NCBI GenBank assembly: GCA_950097015.1
Contig: CATNEN010000024.1
Span: 1,138,001-1,202,000, forward strand
Direction of reading: 5' to 3'
Origin: Macrostomum hystrix
Taxonomy: Eukaryota; Platyhelminthes; Macrostomidae
Length of the DNA: 64,000 nucleotides
Positions 1 through 11,446 of the stretch are shown here, in pieces. The translations under genes were made by a program, and so were the position numbers. Each line of letters opens with the position of its first letter. The first letter of the stretch is position 1. Below the pieces are notes generated by a model that was given only the letters and a program-made list of their open reading frames with translations, did not search any database and was not told the origin of the DNA.

Positions 1-1007
1 ATGAGTAATACTTTATTAAACGCATTAATACTTTATTAAAATTGCATTGCGGCTCGTATTTACACTTGCATGAAGCCAGTGTCGATTGGAAAATCTATTA
101 ATAGCAACTTGCTGCATCGAAATGCATCCCAGCAAAGTAATTCTTTCAAATTTCAAAGTGAAAAAATACATTAATCAGTTTTTTGTGCGTACCTCAGTAT
201 GCATAGCACATACTTTAAGTGCGTTGAACTTTACTTTTATGCGAAGTGTACGCGTACTACATTTGTGGCCCATTTATTTTTACTTGTATGCGCAACTGGT
301 GCAGGAAAAAACAAAAACGGAAAACTTGCCTTTAGTAAACAAAAATGGTTTCTTGTATAGGTCGACATACTTTACGTGTATTGGTATAGTTGTCATATAT
401 GCACGCGTACATATTACAATCGTACATTATCTGAACAGACAGCGTACGGGGTTGAGCACTCGCGCTCCGAGTAGAAAACAGAACTAGAAGTTCCTAGTCT
501 TTCACACTATTGTGCTGCATAAAGAAAATAATTATCACACTGATACTTAGGCATTAAACAAGACAGCAGGTAATCAGAATATTTCAAACCCCAGTACGGT
601 TGAAGTCCTATTGCAGAATGCAAAGACAATTTCTTGATTTAAACGTTCATGTTGCAGACCTTTGCTTCATGCAATAATGTGACCCGCTTGGGTTCAAAAT
701 TTTGCGAATAAAGGGGATATAAAGGCTCCATTTAAGTTGATATCCACTTCACTAATTTTAAAAAGCAATGCAGCCATTAAGCTTCTACTTTTCTTCTGTG
801 GTCTGTGATCTACATGGTCTTCTGTATGGCTGTCTTAATAAGAGTGTTAAGATCTGTTGATGCAAAGATCTTCACAAAGCAGGCGTAAGTGTTATGTTTA
901 TTGTTTGTTGAGTTCGCGGCAGGTATTTAATATATCTTATGGTAAACAAACCTTTACACCAGATGTTATCTGAATGTACGCGACCATATCTCACAGGCCC
1001 TGTCCAG
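1..1007. other. No supported gene; 5' flank of the LU-domain gene
   Basis: I see no convincing coding exon here. A 133-codon open frame at 86-487 has mixed composition and no recognisable motif. The signal-peptide exon of the next gene should lie in this stretch. A good donor (GC followed by GTAAGT at 885) is present, but the ATGs upstream of it (768, 814) either hit a stop or do not match the phase of the next exon, so I leave that exon unassigned. Confidence 0.4.
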
Positions 1008-1388
1008 GGTCTTCAGTGCCTCTCGGCTTCGGACACTGCCACGCCGGACTCAGGTGTGAGCGTCAAGTGCGTCGATGGATACAACTATTGCATCAAGTTC
1101 CGAGTTACCATTGCTGCAAAGAAGTCAGTTAGTTGGTCTCTAAAAGCCATGCAATATTAGCATTTAAAAGACTAAAAGTATTACGAAGACTCAGTGTGTG
1201 TCCGTTTTCTAGCTCGTATTTCTATAGCAACTTTTCTATTTGTAGCAGAGCAGTTGTCTATCAGGCCATCATTTCAGTTTTACAAGGCCAGCTACACAGC
1301 CAAAGGCTGCAAGACTCTGACTGCCTTGCCCAACTATGGAGACTGTGCAGTTTGCGACAAAGACAACTGCAATTCTGTGATGAATTAG
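1008..1388 (+). CDS. Small LU-domain (Ly6/CD59-like) protein, first exon not found
   Basis: Two exons join in phase: 1008 (or 1017) to 1123, donor GTCAGT, and 1265-1388 after an acceptor ending TATCAG; the codon is split 2+1. The joined piece is about 79 residues and holds seven cysteines. It begins GLQCL and ends with the spaced pattern C-x2-C-x4-CN (GDCAVCDKDNCN), the usual end of an LU/three-finger fold in which the last cysteine is followed by Asn. Members of this family are secreted or GPI-anchored and act as receptor modulators or complement regulators; nothing here tells which. The piece ends 4 residues after CN with no hydrophobic GPI-attachment tail, so a secreted form is likely. The signal-peptide exon is missing from the model. 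Family call from cysteine spacing only. Confidence 0.55.
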
Positions 1389-1677
1389 ATTGCAGCTCGT
1401 GCGACCTATTGTGAAGGCTGAAAGTACATACGAGCTCACAAATCAGCTTTGTACTAAACAATGCAGTACGTGTATAAGTGGTTGTACGAGTAATGTATTA
1501 TTAAATCACTCGCAATGACAATTATGATTATTTACAAATAGATAACGCTTCGCTCGTTTAATAAACATAATATACCATGAGCTATACTTTAGTACTCGTA
1601 TGTAAGCGACAACCTATAAAGTAGTCTGTGTCACACACATGAATGCTACTTTTGTATTTTGCGAGTAGTAATGCGAG

Positions 1678-1683
1678 AATAAA
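1678..1683 (+). promoter_or_regulatory. Candidate poly(A) signal of LU-domain gene
   Basis: AATAAA about 290 bp after the LU-domain stop codon; a second copy lies immediately downstream (AAATAAAG). Position fits a short 3' UTR, but no transcript evidence is available. Confidence 0.35.
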
Positions 1684-1743
1684 GAAATAAAGAGTTTTGC
1701 AGATATTTCGGGTTAGAGATCTGACAGCTGACCACCAGCCCTC

Positions 1744-1840
1744 AATTGTCAACTGGGGGAAAATTGTCAACTGGGGTAACATTGTCAACTGGGGAATCAT
1801 TGTCAACTGGGTGATCATTGTCAACTGGGTGATCATTGTA
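1744..1840. repeat. Short 18-bp tandem array
   Basis: About five copies of an 18-bp unit, core ATTGTCAACTGGGGTAAC, with the last 3-4 bases varying between copies (TAAC, AATC, TGATC). Confidence 0.85.
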
Positions 1841-1967
1841 GCTTAAAAAAAGCAGAAAAATACCGCTGCTAAAAAGTATATACAAGACGAATTAAAAATG
1901 TTTCTGCTCCCCGAAGGGGGGCAAAACTTGCTAGTAAGAAACTAAATGCCAGATGTCGTTAAGCAAG

Positions 1968-2040
1968 GGCCGCGTGGCACAATGGATAACGCGTCTGACT
2001 ACGGATCAGAAGATTCCAGGTTCGAGTCCTGGCGTGGTCG
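1968..2040 (+). tRNA. tRNA-Arg (anticodon ACG)
   Basis: A 73-nt cloverleaf without intron. The 7-bp acceptor stem GGCCGCG pairs with CGTGGTC (two G-T wobbles). The anticodon stem TCTGA/TCAGA encloses the loop CTACGGA, giving anticodon ACG, which reads CGN arginine codons once A34 is converted to inosine. The T arm holds the B box GGTTCGAGTCC (2019-2029) and the D arm holds A-box-like TGGCACAATGG (1975-1985). A TTTT Pol III terminator follows at 2051-2054. The sequence closely follows the typical metazoan tRNA-Arg(ACG). Its intact stems separate it from the tRNA-like SINE heads elsewhere in the window. Confidence 0.95.
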
Positions 2041-2054
2041 ATCAATACTATTTT

Positions 2055-2777
2055 GTCTTCGTTGAGATTAACGCTTGTGATCGGATACGCAACTTACTTT
2101 TACAATCTGGACTTAATTTTACGTACGCTAGTGAGGTCTCAAGTATGTAATCATTTGAAATTTACGAAATAATTTTTGTTCAATACTTTGTTTTTTATAA
2201 AGTTTTGCTTTATATTTTCTCAAGAGCAGAAACAAAAAGTGCAAGTACCTTGGCTGTGCAAAGAAGGGTACAAAAACAAAGGAGCTTGCTTAGATTTTGT
2301 ACAGGAACGAGCCGATATACTTAATTAGTTAAGATAAAAAATAGCTGTTCGATCGTTTCTAATAAGTGCACGATAGCGTAGCTATTATAGATACTTACTA
2401 TTGAAGAATTATAAAACTATTGAATAGCATTTTAACACGGCAAGGAAGCGAAAAAAGACAGTAACGTAATTGCGCAGGTATGAAGGCTAAAATAGAGAAA
2501 GCTAACCGATGCTTTAGAATAAGGAAAATGCAAGTTAAAAAGGGTACGTATTCGCATTACAAATAATTCTATTTAGACTGTTACTTTATAAAGTCACATT
2601 TTACTGTATTTGAAAGCATTTGTGAACTATGTAACAGTGTGAAAGTGCATTTTACAGCTGTGATGACCAATTGTTATGAGCTACATGTAATTATCACGCT
2701 TCTGGTTTGCTTTCGATCGCTCACTGCATACTTAAAGTGACTTGGAATATTTGTTTCATAATTGTCGTGTCTTCTGC
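2055..2777. other. No gene seen; 3' flank of PP2C gene
   Basis: AT-rich sequence between the tRNA terminator and the PP2C stop codon. It should contain the PP2C 3' UTR (minus strand). I find no clear AATAAA on the minus strand close to the stop, nor any exon or repeat. Confidence 0.5.
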
Positions 2778-4646
2778 CTAAGCCTTGACAATAGCCGGTG
2801 TAGCTGCAGCACTGGCATTGCCAACGGCGGCCGCAGCCACCGCAGTTGCAGCTACGGCACCCGCGGCAGCAGCCACGGTAGCCGCTGCGGCGACAGCTGC
2901 TGCAGCGACGTCGGCAACGCTTGCCGGAGAGGCGGCGGGCTTGGCGCAGGCTTCGAAGAGGCCGCAGCTGCCTCGACCGTGCAGCAGACCAATGATAATG
3001 ACAGTCATATTGTCCTTGCCGGTGCGGCCGTAGTGACGATCCGGAGCCAGGCAGTGGTCCAGTAGATCCTCGGCGATCTGCGGTTTTTTCAACGAACAAA
3101 TATTCCAAATAGTGCCATACTTATGTAAAGTCAGGCCGTTGATATTTGTCTAGCTTCTATAACTACGTTTCTTAGAAACCGCTTAGAAGGTTGATTTTCG
3201 CCGAAACATTCGCGTTAAGTTTTTTTTGTGATAACAGATTTCCAATTCTTTTTTCTGTACACGTCCTCCCCATACCTCAAAAATGCATCAAGCTTCTAAA
3301 AAAGCAAAACCAAAAGAAAAAAACCTTTGCTTTCACTATTCTCTGACTTGTGATCAAGTTAATTTAATAGTGCATTTAGTGTATATTACGGCAAAAGTCA
3401 GCTTTCCTAAGAAACGCAGTTTCCCGTCCTTCTATTCCTAGTGGTCCTTGTTTTTAATGCAGTGGTCACTGCAGTTTCACTAAATTTGAATCGGCACCTT
3501 ACCGCATCGGGATTAATTCCACGAGCCAGACGCAAGCGCACGAAGCTAACGACTTCCTGGTTAGACATGACCTCCCAGACACCGTCGCTGGCCATAACAA
3601 TGAACTCCGACGACTCTGTGACCTGGTGGACGCTGACATCCGGGTCGGCTGCAACGACACATTGCGGAGTTAAACTTTATTGTGTCAAATTATTAGGTGA
3701 GAAAAACCAAAAAAGGTTATGATAAAAACTTGCATGAACATTTTTGTAGGGCAAACTGCACCGCCCAATAAATTAAGCGCCAAAGTTCGCCGGAACTAGA
3801 AGAATTGAGGCGAGAAAGACGAATTTGGTTCCGCCTATTTCTAAGCTTTGACTGATTCAGTATGCAACGAACGTGTCTTACATTTTTAGCTGTCCTTAAA
3901 TTTTTGCTACACTTTCTACTCTTTCTACTACTAGTAGACCTGTGAAAACTAACACTGTCCACTTTAACAGGAGATGATGGATCGGATAAGTCAGGCTCCT
4001 CACCGGTGACCATTTGCTTGCTGGCCAGCCGTTTGCCGCTGCGTTTGAATGAGAAGTCGCCAAGCGCCCGACTGATTGCCAGCCGGCCGTTGACTCGGCC
4101 GCCTACAACGCGACCTCCGGCGGCTAGGATGCGCGCTCGCTCGGTGGCCGAGTTAGGCCGGTGGTCCCGGCTGAGCTGCACCGGACGACCGGCGATGCTC
4201 AACACGGCACGGCTGTCACCGACGCTGGCGCAGTGAATTGTCGCATCGTCAACTAGTAAGGCCAGGGCGGTGGAGCCGGCGCCACCGTCGGCGCGTCGAA
4301 CCTGCAACTCCCGGTCAACGTCCAAAAATGCGGTACGTATCGCTTCGACACTTCCATTGGACGCGGCAGACAAGGCCGCCAAACGTCTGTGCAAGTGCTC
4401 AGCCGCATACCTGGCCACCTTGGCGCCGCCGTGACCGTCGAAGATGCCAGCGTAGGTGACGGGCTCTGACACCAATGCCGAAGCGGTCGCTGACTGTGGC
4501 GGAGGTGACAGGCGGGTATGGACGACGTGCGCGTCCTCCATGCGCGGTCTCCAGCCTTGCATAGCGGAGGCGCCAATTAGCAGGTTGGCGGTGCGTTTCA
4601 ACGACGTGTCCTTTGTTTTAATCGGCTCAGAGAGTGACTGTCCCAT
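2778..4646 (-). CDS. PP2C-type (PPM) Ser/Thr protein phosphatase
   Basis: Metal-dependent phosphatase removing phosphate from Ser/Thr of proteins, PPM1A/PTC2-like. Three exons, 4646-4004, 3648-3503 and 3077-2778, join in phase (1, then 0) to a 362-residue protein. All family motifs are visible: RMEDAH (35-40), FDGHGG (69-74, metal-binding Asp and Gly), SVGDSRA (141-147), ALGDF (194-198), VTADPDV across the first junction, SDGVWEV (235-241, metal Asp236) and GKDNMTVIII (Asp285). The start MGQSLSEP has Gly2 and Ser6, a good N-myristoylation signal as in PPM1A/B, so membrane association is likely. The C-terminus is unusual: after the catalytic core, residues from about 300 to 360 are an Ala/Val tract replacing the helical tail of PPM1A. 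The long open frame that runs on past 4004 into intron 1 is intron sequence; the donor GTGAGG at 4003 restores the family motif. Confidence 0.93.
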
Positions 4647-4649
4647 TGT

Positions 4650-7600
4650 TTGTCGGAGTGGTCTACAGTTTGGGGGCTGGTGCTGCAGACTGGTTCAGAG
4701 GCTGGGCTTAGCAAATTGATGGAATGGTCGGCGGTCCCTGAAGCGTGGACTGTAGTCGCTTTTTATGTTGAGTAGGGTTGGCGCTTGCTGTGTTGAGGAG
4801 AAAAATGCGAGAGGAAAGAAAAAGAAAGCTTGAGGAGACGAGAATGCTGGGGTTGCTGACAGGCGCACAGCAGGGAGAATACTGGATGACTGGTTGGGAA
4901 TTTTCCAGATATAAGCAGAGCGCCATTAAAGCCCTCTCTCCGAGAAACTTTCCACGCGACCGCCCACCCCCACTCCGTTCGCACTGTATGCACCCAACCC
5001 CTCCGCCGGGGCTTTTCCATTTGCGCGATGAGAAATTCCACCCAAGGCCAAACAATTCAAAACCGTACCGACTGTCTGTTTTTAGCAAAAAATCTTAGAT
5101 TTTTTTCTATTTTGTTCGGAGACTATATCAGTCCTTAGAATAAAAAATTTCGGTACCTTCTATTCATTTTACTAATAATGAATTTTACTGTTTGCTTGTG
5201 GGTAATGGTGCATTCTCCTGTCTATTTACATTCACCGTGCAATGAGTCACCCAGCTGCATTGCAGTACGGTTGGTGTACAATTTTGGAATGGTAAAGACG
5301 CGTACGTAATCGAAGTCGTCCATCTGTGTAAATTCGAATGCACTTTTGCAGCATAAAGTTATAAATATTTTTGCGAATATCTACAACGAACATGCTCTTG
5401 AATTGGGATCGAATTTGGGAGCAAATGTCTCTGCATGACTGTCATTAAAAGTAGTTGAAGAAGTAGTTTACTATTTATACACTTATATGCAATGGCCTCT
5501 TGTTTTTATTATATTAAAACATTTGTAAGAAAAGTATCAGCTAAATCATGTAAATATAATTTACATGAACATGTAGATAAAAAATGTACAGACATAAGCA
5601 ACTGTAAGAAGTGCCATTCTAAAACAATATATTGATTGCACTGTCGTATGTCAGCCAAGGTCTTAAATCACATACCAACAGAGCTGCAAGGCATGTGACT
5701 TATCTTATGTAAGCTACAGTTAATACTTATATGTACGCTCGTATGTGCACCTAAGTTCCAAGGCTAACATTTCGACCATTTAATGCGTAAATTACAGCAT
5801 AATCTTTAACAATTATCAACAACACTACATTTTTAGCTGCATCGATCGCTGATGCCTATTCTACAGTGATATAAATGCAGACAACTGCACCTGCATTATC
5901 AATTTCAGAGAAACGCCACGAGAAGTACTAAAATTTTCAAATTCAAATAGTTTTTATGAAGCTTTATAAAACACGAAAAAATCGTCACCAAAAATGAAAA
6001 TATGATTGTTACGGTCCGGAGAATCAAGCCAGGTAAAACATTTTTTGCGTGTCTGGAGATTACACATATCGAGGTGAATCTCTTTAGTTAAAGTTGTCAA
6101 TTTTTAGTACACTTTTCTGCGCTTTGATCCCTTAACAGATGAAAGTTAATAATAATAACTTAGTACACCTGCCCCCAAAATTGGGTCAGATATGTGCGAA
6201 GCCGAGAGCACAGCCGTATCTGATCGAGGCTGCGTAATGGCTGTTTAGTCCATGGACTGCCTGATGCTGGTACCCATTACATTTACCCATTAGCTGGGTG
6301 GAAAATCAATGCAGAGTATAAAAGTGTCTTGCTGAGGACAAATGATTTCAGTGCAGGAGACGGGAATCCAACCCCCGATCTTTAAGTCGTGAATCCTGCT
6401 CAACTGTGTTAGAATAAAATTGTGCACCCTAGTACGAGTACTTATAATTGCTTTGCAATCCTAATTCTTATGCAATGTGCATAATGTTCTAAGATTTTTT
6501 TTATTCCTGCATTGATATATCTTAGGTCCTTCAAGAACTTATAGCTATTTGTTAGCTATTCGTTATATAGCTTTTCGTATGCATGTAGGTTGCTATGCTC
6601 GGTGATGTGCGCTTATTGTCTTGTTACCATAGACTGCTGTTATTGCCCACAAATGTTACAGTCCTCAAAGGTCTAGTGAGACTAAGGGCACGCCCGTAAA
6701 TTTGTTAGCGCTAAATACATGGTGAGCTGTGCTCGGCGTTATAGGGCTCAGCTTGTGTCAAGTGCACTACAAACTCACGTCTGATTGAATCTCAGTGGTT
6801 GCTGTTGAGACCCTAAAACCTGTGATAACGAGCTTTAAAAAACATGTTAAAACTCATAACAAAATAAGTATTATGAATTGTCTTTTGTTTATATGCTAAC
6901 TGCATTTTCCTTCTTATTTAGGCGCGAATTTGACTTAACTATATTTACGAGTATAAAAATACTAATTTCATGATAGGCCTAATGTTATTGTTATATTAAA
7001 TGTCATCGTCAGCAAAAAGGCTTAGCTCTTAGTGCGGAATGTCTAGTCCAATTTGTTTGTAGTTTAGCAAGTTATAAAATAAAAGAACAGTGAAACAGTG
7101 AATATTCATTGCGCATTTTATTTTCATTAAGAAAAAAAATCTGGCCGTTTTCCTCGTTTGTTGAATTATTTTTCGTTTATAAAAGATACGTCGCAACAAG
7201 CGAAACAAGAATATTGCCAATAATCTTTATATATATAAATATCAGTAAAGTTAGTATATACTAGTACTTAATAAAGATAGGTCCACTAAATCTAGTAGTA
7301 GTATAAAGGTTGGGAGACTAGGGCTGCACATATTTTTGCACCATTGTTATTTAGCCTAGACTCATAGTACAAACATATTTAAACACTTTTTTTTTCTTTG
7401 ATTGGGTAAGCAAGCTAGTTAGGCCTACTAGCTGTGATAAAAAGTTTGGAATTTAACTTTATTTGCTTGTTTGCCAAAACTGTTTGCATCAAATCTTCTT
7501 AATTGCTTTATTAGCTCAGTGTAGGAACTTGTCCCTATTAATTACTTTATTGAGTCAATGCCAATAGGCTGTAAATTTAGCTACTTGGCATTGGCATTTA

Positions 7601-8149
7601 GCTACTTTAACTAAAAGTTATATTGTTATAACTAGCCTCTATATTGTATGCGCAACACACGGCCAAACCGGCGGGTGAAACAAGGGCCAAGCAAGGTAAG
7701 TTGCAAAAACCAATCAACCAAGCACAAAAAAATCAAAGGGGGGACCAAGCGACAAAAAGGGAAGGCGTGAAGAAAAAGAAAAAGGGGAGAGAAAAAGAGA
7801 GCAAACTAAGTCGTAAATTGAGCAATGAAACGAACTAAGTCACAATTGAGAGCAAACTAAGTTGTAAATAGAGCAAAAACTAAGTTGCACGGCTGGCTAA
7901 GATTTGGGAGGTTGCGCATGTATGAGCCTCTAGGATTGATATATTTTAATATTTAAGTAAATCCTAGATGTAGCTATATGGTTGCTGTATTAAATCAATA
8001 GTTTTAAATGCTTTGTGAAAATATTACTAGGGCCTAGTAACTAAAATATTTCCATTGTATATAGGTACTTCTTATAAATTAATTTATAGCCCCAAGAAGA
8101 AGAATCATTTAAGTGATTGAAATAAAATACTATGCTTATATTTTCTTGA
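4650..8149. other. AT-rich intergenic region between divergent PP2C and furin genes
   Basis: No exon recognised. 4650-5100 is GC-richer and is the likely PP2C promoter/5' UTR side. A reverse SINE lies at about 6165-6425. 7660-7860 is a purine-rich low-complexity stretch in which a short motif, AACTAAGTC/TTG, recurs at 7805-7885. The rest is AT-rich and unremarkable. Confidence 0.5.
6165..6425 (-). mobile_element. tRNA-derived SINE, family 1 (reverse copy)
   Basis: Read on the minus strand it has the same order as the other family-1 copies: a B-box-like GGGGGTTGGATTCCCG, a body with AAGACAC and AATGGGTA...AGCATCAG, GTCCATGGACT, then a GGGTCAGAT-type tail. Diverged but collinear with the copies at 12.1 kb and 61.7 kb. 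Confidence 0.75.
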
Positions 8150-11110
8150 TATCTCCTCAATAAATCATGCTACCCTTTTGATATATCATGCTCTCCCTCA
8201 ATGATTCATGTTTTCCTCTTGATAATTCATTTAACCCCTGAGCAATTTATGATCCCCTCAATAATTTATACCTTGATAATTCATTTTACCCCCTAGATTG
8301 ATGAATCATTCTACCCCTCACTTGAAAAATCATTTTACTCCCTTGCTTAATTATGCTAACTGCTCAATAATTTAGCTAACCCCTTAATAAATTATGCTTA
8401 ACCCTCAATAATTCATTCTATGCTGTCAATTATTCATGCTTGCCATTGATTATTCATGTTCCCTCATTCTTGCTTTCCCCTAGATAATTTTATGCTATCC
8501 CCTCACTAATTCATGTTTCCCCTTGATAAATCACATTTTCCCCAGATAATTCATGTTAACCCCATGATAATTCAAGCTTCCCCATTGGTAATTTATGCTT
8601 TGCCTTGATAATTCATACTCCCCCCTCATTAATTCATGCCCCCACATTAATTCATGCCCCCTTATTAATTCATGCCCCCCTCATTAATTCATGCCCCCCT
8701 CATTAATTCATGCCCCCCTCATAAATTCATGCCCCCCTCATTAATTCATGCCCCCCTCATTAACTCATGCTCCCCTCATTAATTCATGCTCCCCTCTTTA
8801 ATTCATGCTCGCCTCATTAATTCATGCTTCCCTCATGACAATTCATGCCCCCTCATTAATTCATGCTTCCCCCATGATAATTCATGCTCCCCTCATTAAT
8901 TCATGCCACCCTCATTAATTCATGCCCCCCTCATTAATTTATGCTCCCCTCATTAATTCATGCTCCCCTCATTAATTCATGCTTCCCCCATGATAATTCA
9001 TGCTCCCCTCATTAATTCATGCTCCCCTCATTAATTCATGCCCCCTCATTAATTTATGCTCCCCTCATTAATTCATGCTTCCCCCATGAATTCATGCTCC
9101 CCTCATTAATTCATGCTCCCCTCATTAATTCATGCTCCCTTATTAATTCATGCTCCCCTCATTAATTCATGCTCCCCTTATTAATTCATGCTCCCCTCAT
9201 TAATTCATGCTTCCCCCATGATAACTCATGCTCCCCTCATTAATTCATGCTTCCCCCATGATAATTCATGCTCCCCTCATTAATTCATGCTTCCCCCATG
9301 ATAATTCATGCTCCCCTCATTAATTCATGCTCCCCCCATGAGAATTCATGCTCCCCCCATGATAATTCATGCTCCCCTCATTAATTCATGCTTCCCCCAT
9401 GATAATTCATGCTCCCCTCATTAATTCATGCTCCCCTCATTAATTCATGCTTCCCCCATGATAATTCATGCTCCCCTCATTAATTCATGCTCCCCTCATT
9501 AATTCATGCTTCCCCCATGATAATTCATGCTACCCTCATTAATTCATGCTCCCCCCATGATAATTCATGCTCCCCTCATTAATTCATGCTCCCCTCATTA
9601 ATTCATGCTTCCCCCATGATAATTCATGCTCCCCTCATTAATTCATGCTCCCCTCATTAATTCATGCTCCCCCATGATAATTCATGCTCCCCTCATTAAT
9701 TCATGCTCCCTCATTAATTCATGCTCCCCTCATTAATTCATGCTCCCCTTATTAATTTATGCTTCCCCCATGATAATTCATGCTCCCCTCATTAATTCAT
9801 GCTTCCCCCATGATAATTCATGCTCCCCTCATTAATTCATGCTCCCCTCATTAATTCATGCTCCCCTCATTAACTCATGCTCCCCCAATGATAATTCATG
9901 CTCCCCTCATTAATTCATGCTTCCCTCATTAATTCATGCTCCCCCCATGATAATTCATGCTTCCCTCATTAATTCATGCTCCCCCATGATAATTCATGCT
10001 CCCCTCATTAATTCGTGCTCCCCCCATGAGAATTCATGCTCCCCCCATGATAATTCATGCTTCCCTCATTAATTCATGCTCCCCCATGATAATTCATGCT
10101 CCCCTCATTAATTCATGCTACCCTCATTAATTCATGCTCCCCCATGATAATTCATGCTCCCCTCATTAATTCATGCTCCCCTCATTAATTCATGCTTCCC
10201 CCATGATAATTCATGCTCCCCTCATTAATTCATGCTCCCCTCATTAATTCATGCTCCCCCATGATAATTCATGCTCCCCTCATTAATTCATGCTCCCCTC
10301 ATTAATTCATGCTCCCTCATTAATTCATGCTCCCCTCATTAATTCATGCTCCCCTTATTAATTCATGCTTCCCCCATGATAATTCATGCTCCCCTCATTA
10401 ATTCATGCTCCCCTCATTAATTCATGCTCCCCTCATTAATTCATGCTCCCCTCATTAATTCATGCTTCCCTCATTAATTCATGCTCCCCCATGATAATTC
10501 ATGCTCCCCTCATTAATTCATGCTCCCCCCATGAGAATTCATGCTCCCCCCATGATAATTCATGCTCCCCTCATTAATTCATGCTCCCCCCATGATAATT
10601 CATGCTCCCCTCATTAATTCATGCTCCCCCCATGATAATTCATGCTTCCCCCATGATAATTCATGCTCCCCTCATTAATTCATGCTTCCCCCATGATAAT
10701 TCATGCTACCCTCATTAATTCATGCTCCCCCCATGATAATTCATGCTCCCCTCATTAATTCATGCTCCCCCCATGATAATTCATGCTACCCTCATTAATT
10801 CATGCTCCCCCCATGATAATTCATGCTACCCTCATTAATTCATGCTCCCCCCATGATAATTCATGCTCCCCCCATGATAATTCATGCTCCCTCATTAATT
10901 CATGCTCCCCTCATTAATTTATGCTTCCCCCATTATAATTCTCATCAATGATTTAGACTTAAACATAAATAATTAATACTATATTTTTGCAACTCACTTG
11001 ATTATTCATGCTTCCCTCTTGATAACTCATGCTTTTCCTCAATAGTTAATGCTTAAAACCTTAATATTTATAACACCCTTGATAATTCATGATTAACATA
11101 GATAATTCAT
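8150..11110. repeat. Large 19-21-bp satellite array (about 2.9 kb)
   Basis: Two interspersed unit types sharing AATTCATGCT: type A, CCCCTCATTAATTCATGCT (19 bp), and type B, CCCCATGATAATTCATGCT with an extra TC/C (20-21 bp). The centre (about 8590-10950) is highly homogeneous; both edges decay into diverged copies, the last near 11110. There are roughly 140 units. The plus strand carries all the C runs, so the minus strand has a GGGG or GGGGG run about every 20 bp. The array lies between the 5' ends of the divergent PP2C and furin genes, ending about 340 bp upstream of the furin start. Confidence 0.97.
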
Positions 11111-11446
11111 GCCTAATTACGCTTAGGATAGCAATGGGGATATTAGTACAAGAACATAAGCCCCTAAATTATCCTAGTTTTTACTTGAATTTGAAAAGTA
11201 AAAAAAGATATTTTTGGAGGAATTATAAAAGCTCAAATTTTACAACTATGTTATTGTTAAGTTCAAATTTTATATTTTTACTTGAGTTTTATTCCAATTT
11301 ATAAGAATACAACTTTTTTCAAGTCTAGTATTATATTCTAACTACTTGAATATTTTGTGTGATGCAATTATTATAACAGCCTGTAAAAATGCAAACCCGT
11401 AGCATATCTAGCCAAACAAGGCGGAGCTAAGCCATCATAAGACATA

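Noticed and set aside
86-487. 133-residue plus-strand frame
   Set aside because: AT-rich composition, no motif, no exon-like codon use, no splice context.
3717-4003. Continuation of the PP2C frame past residue 214 (Ser/Arg-rich tail)
   Set aside because: Intron sequence; splicing at the GTGAGG donor restores the conserved VTADPDV motif and the rest of the phosphatase core.
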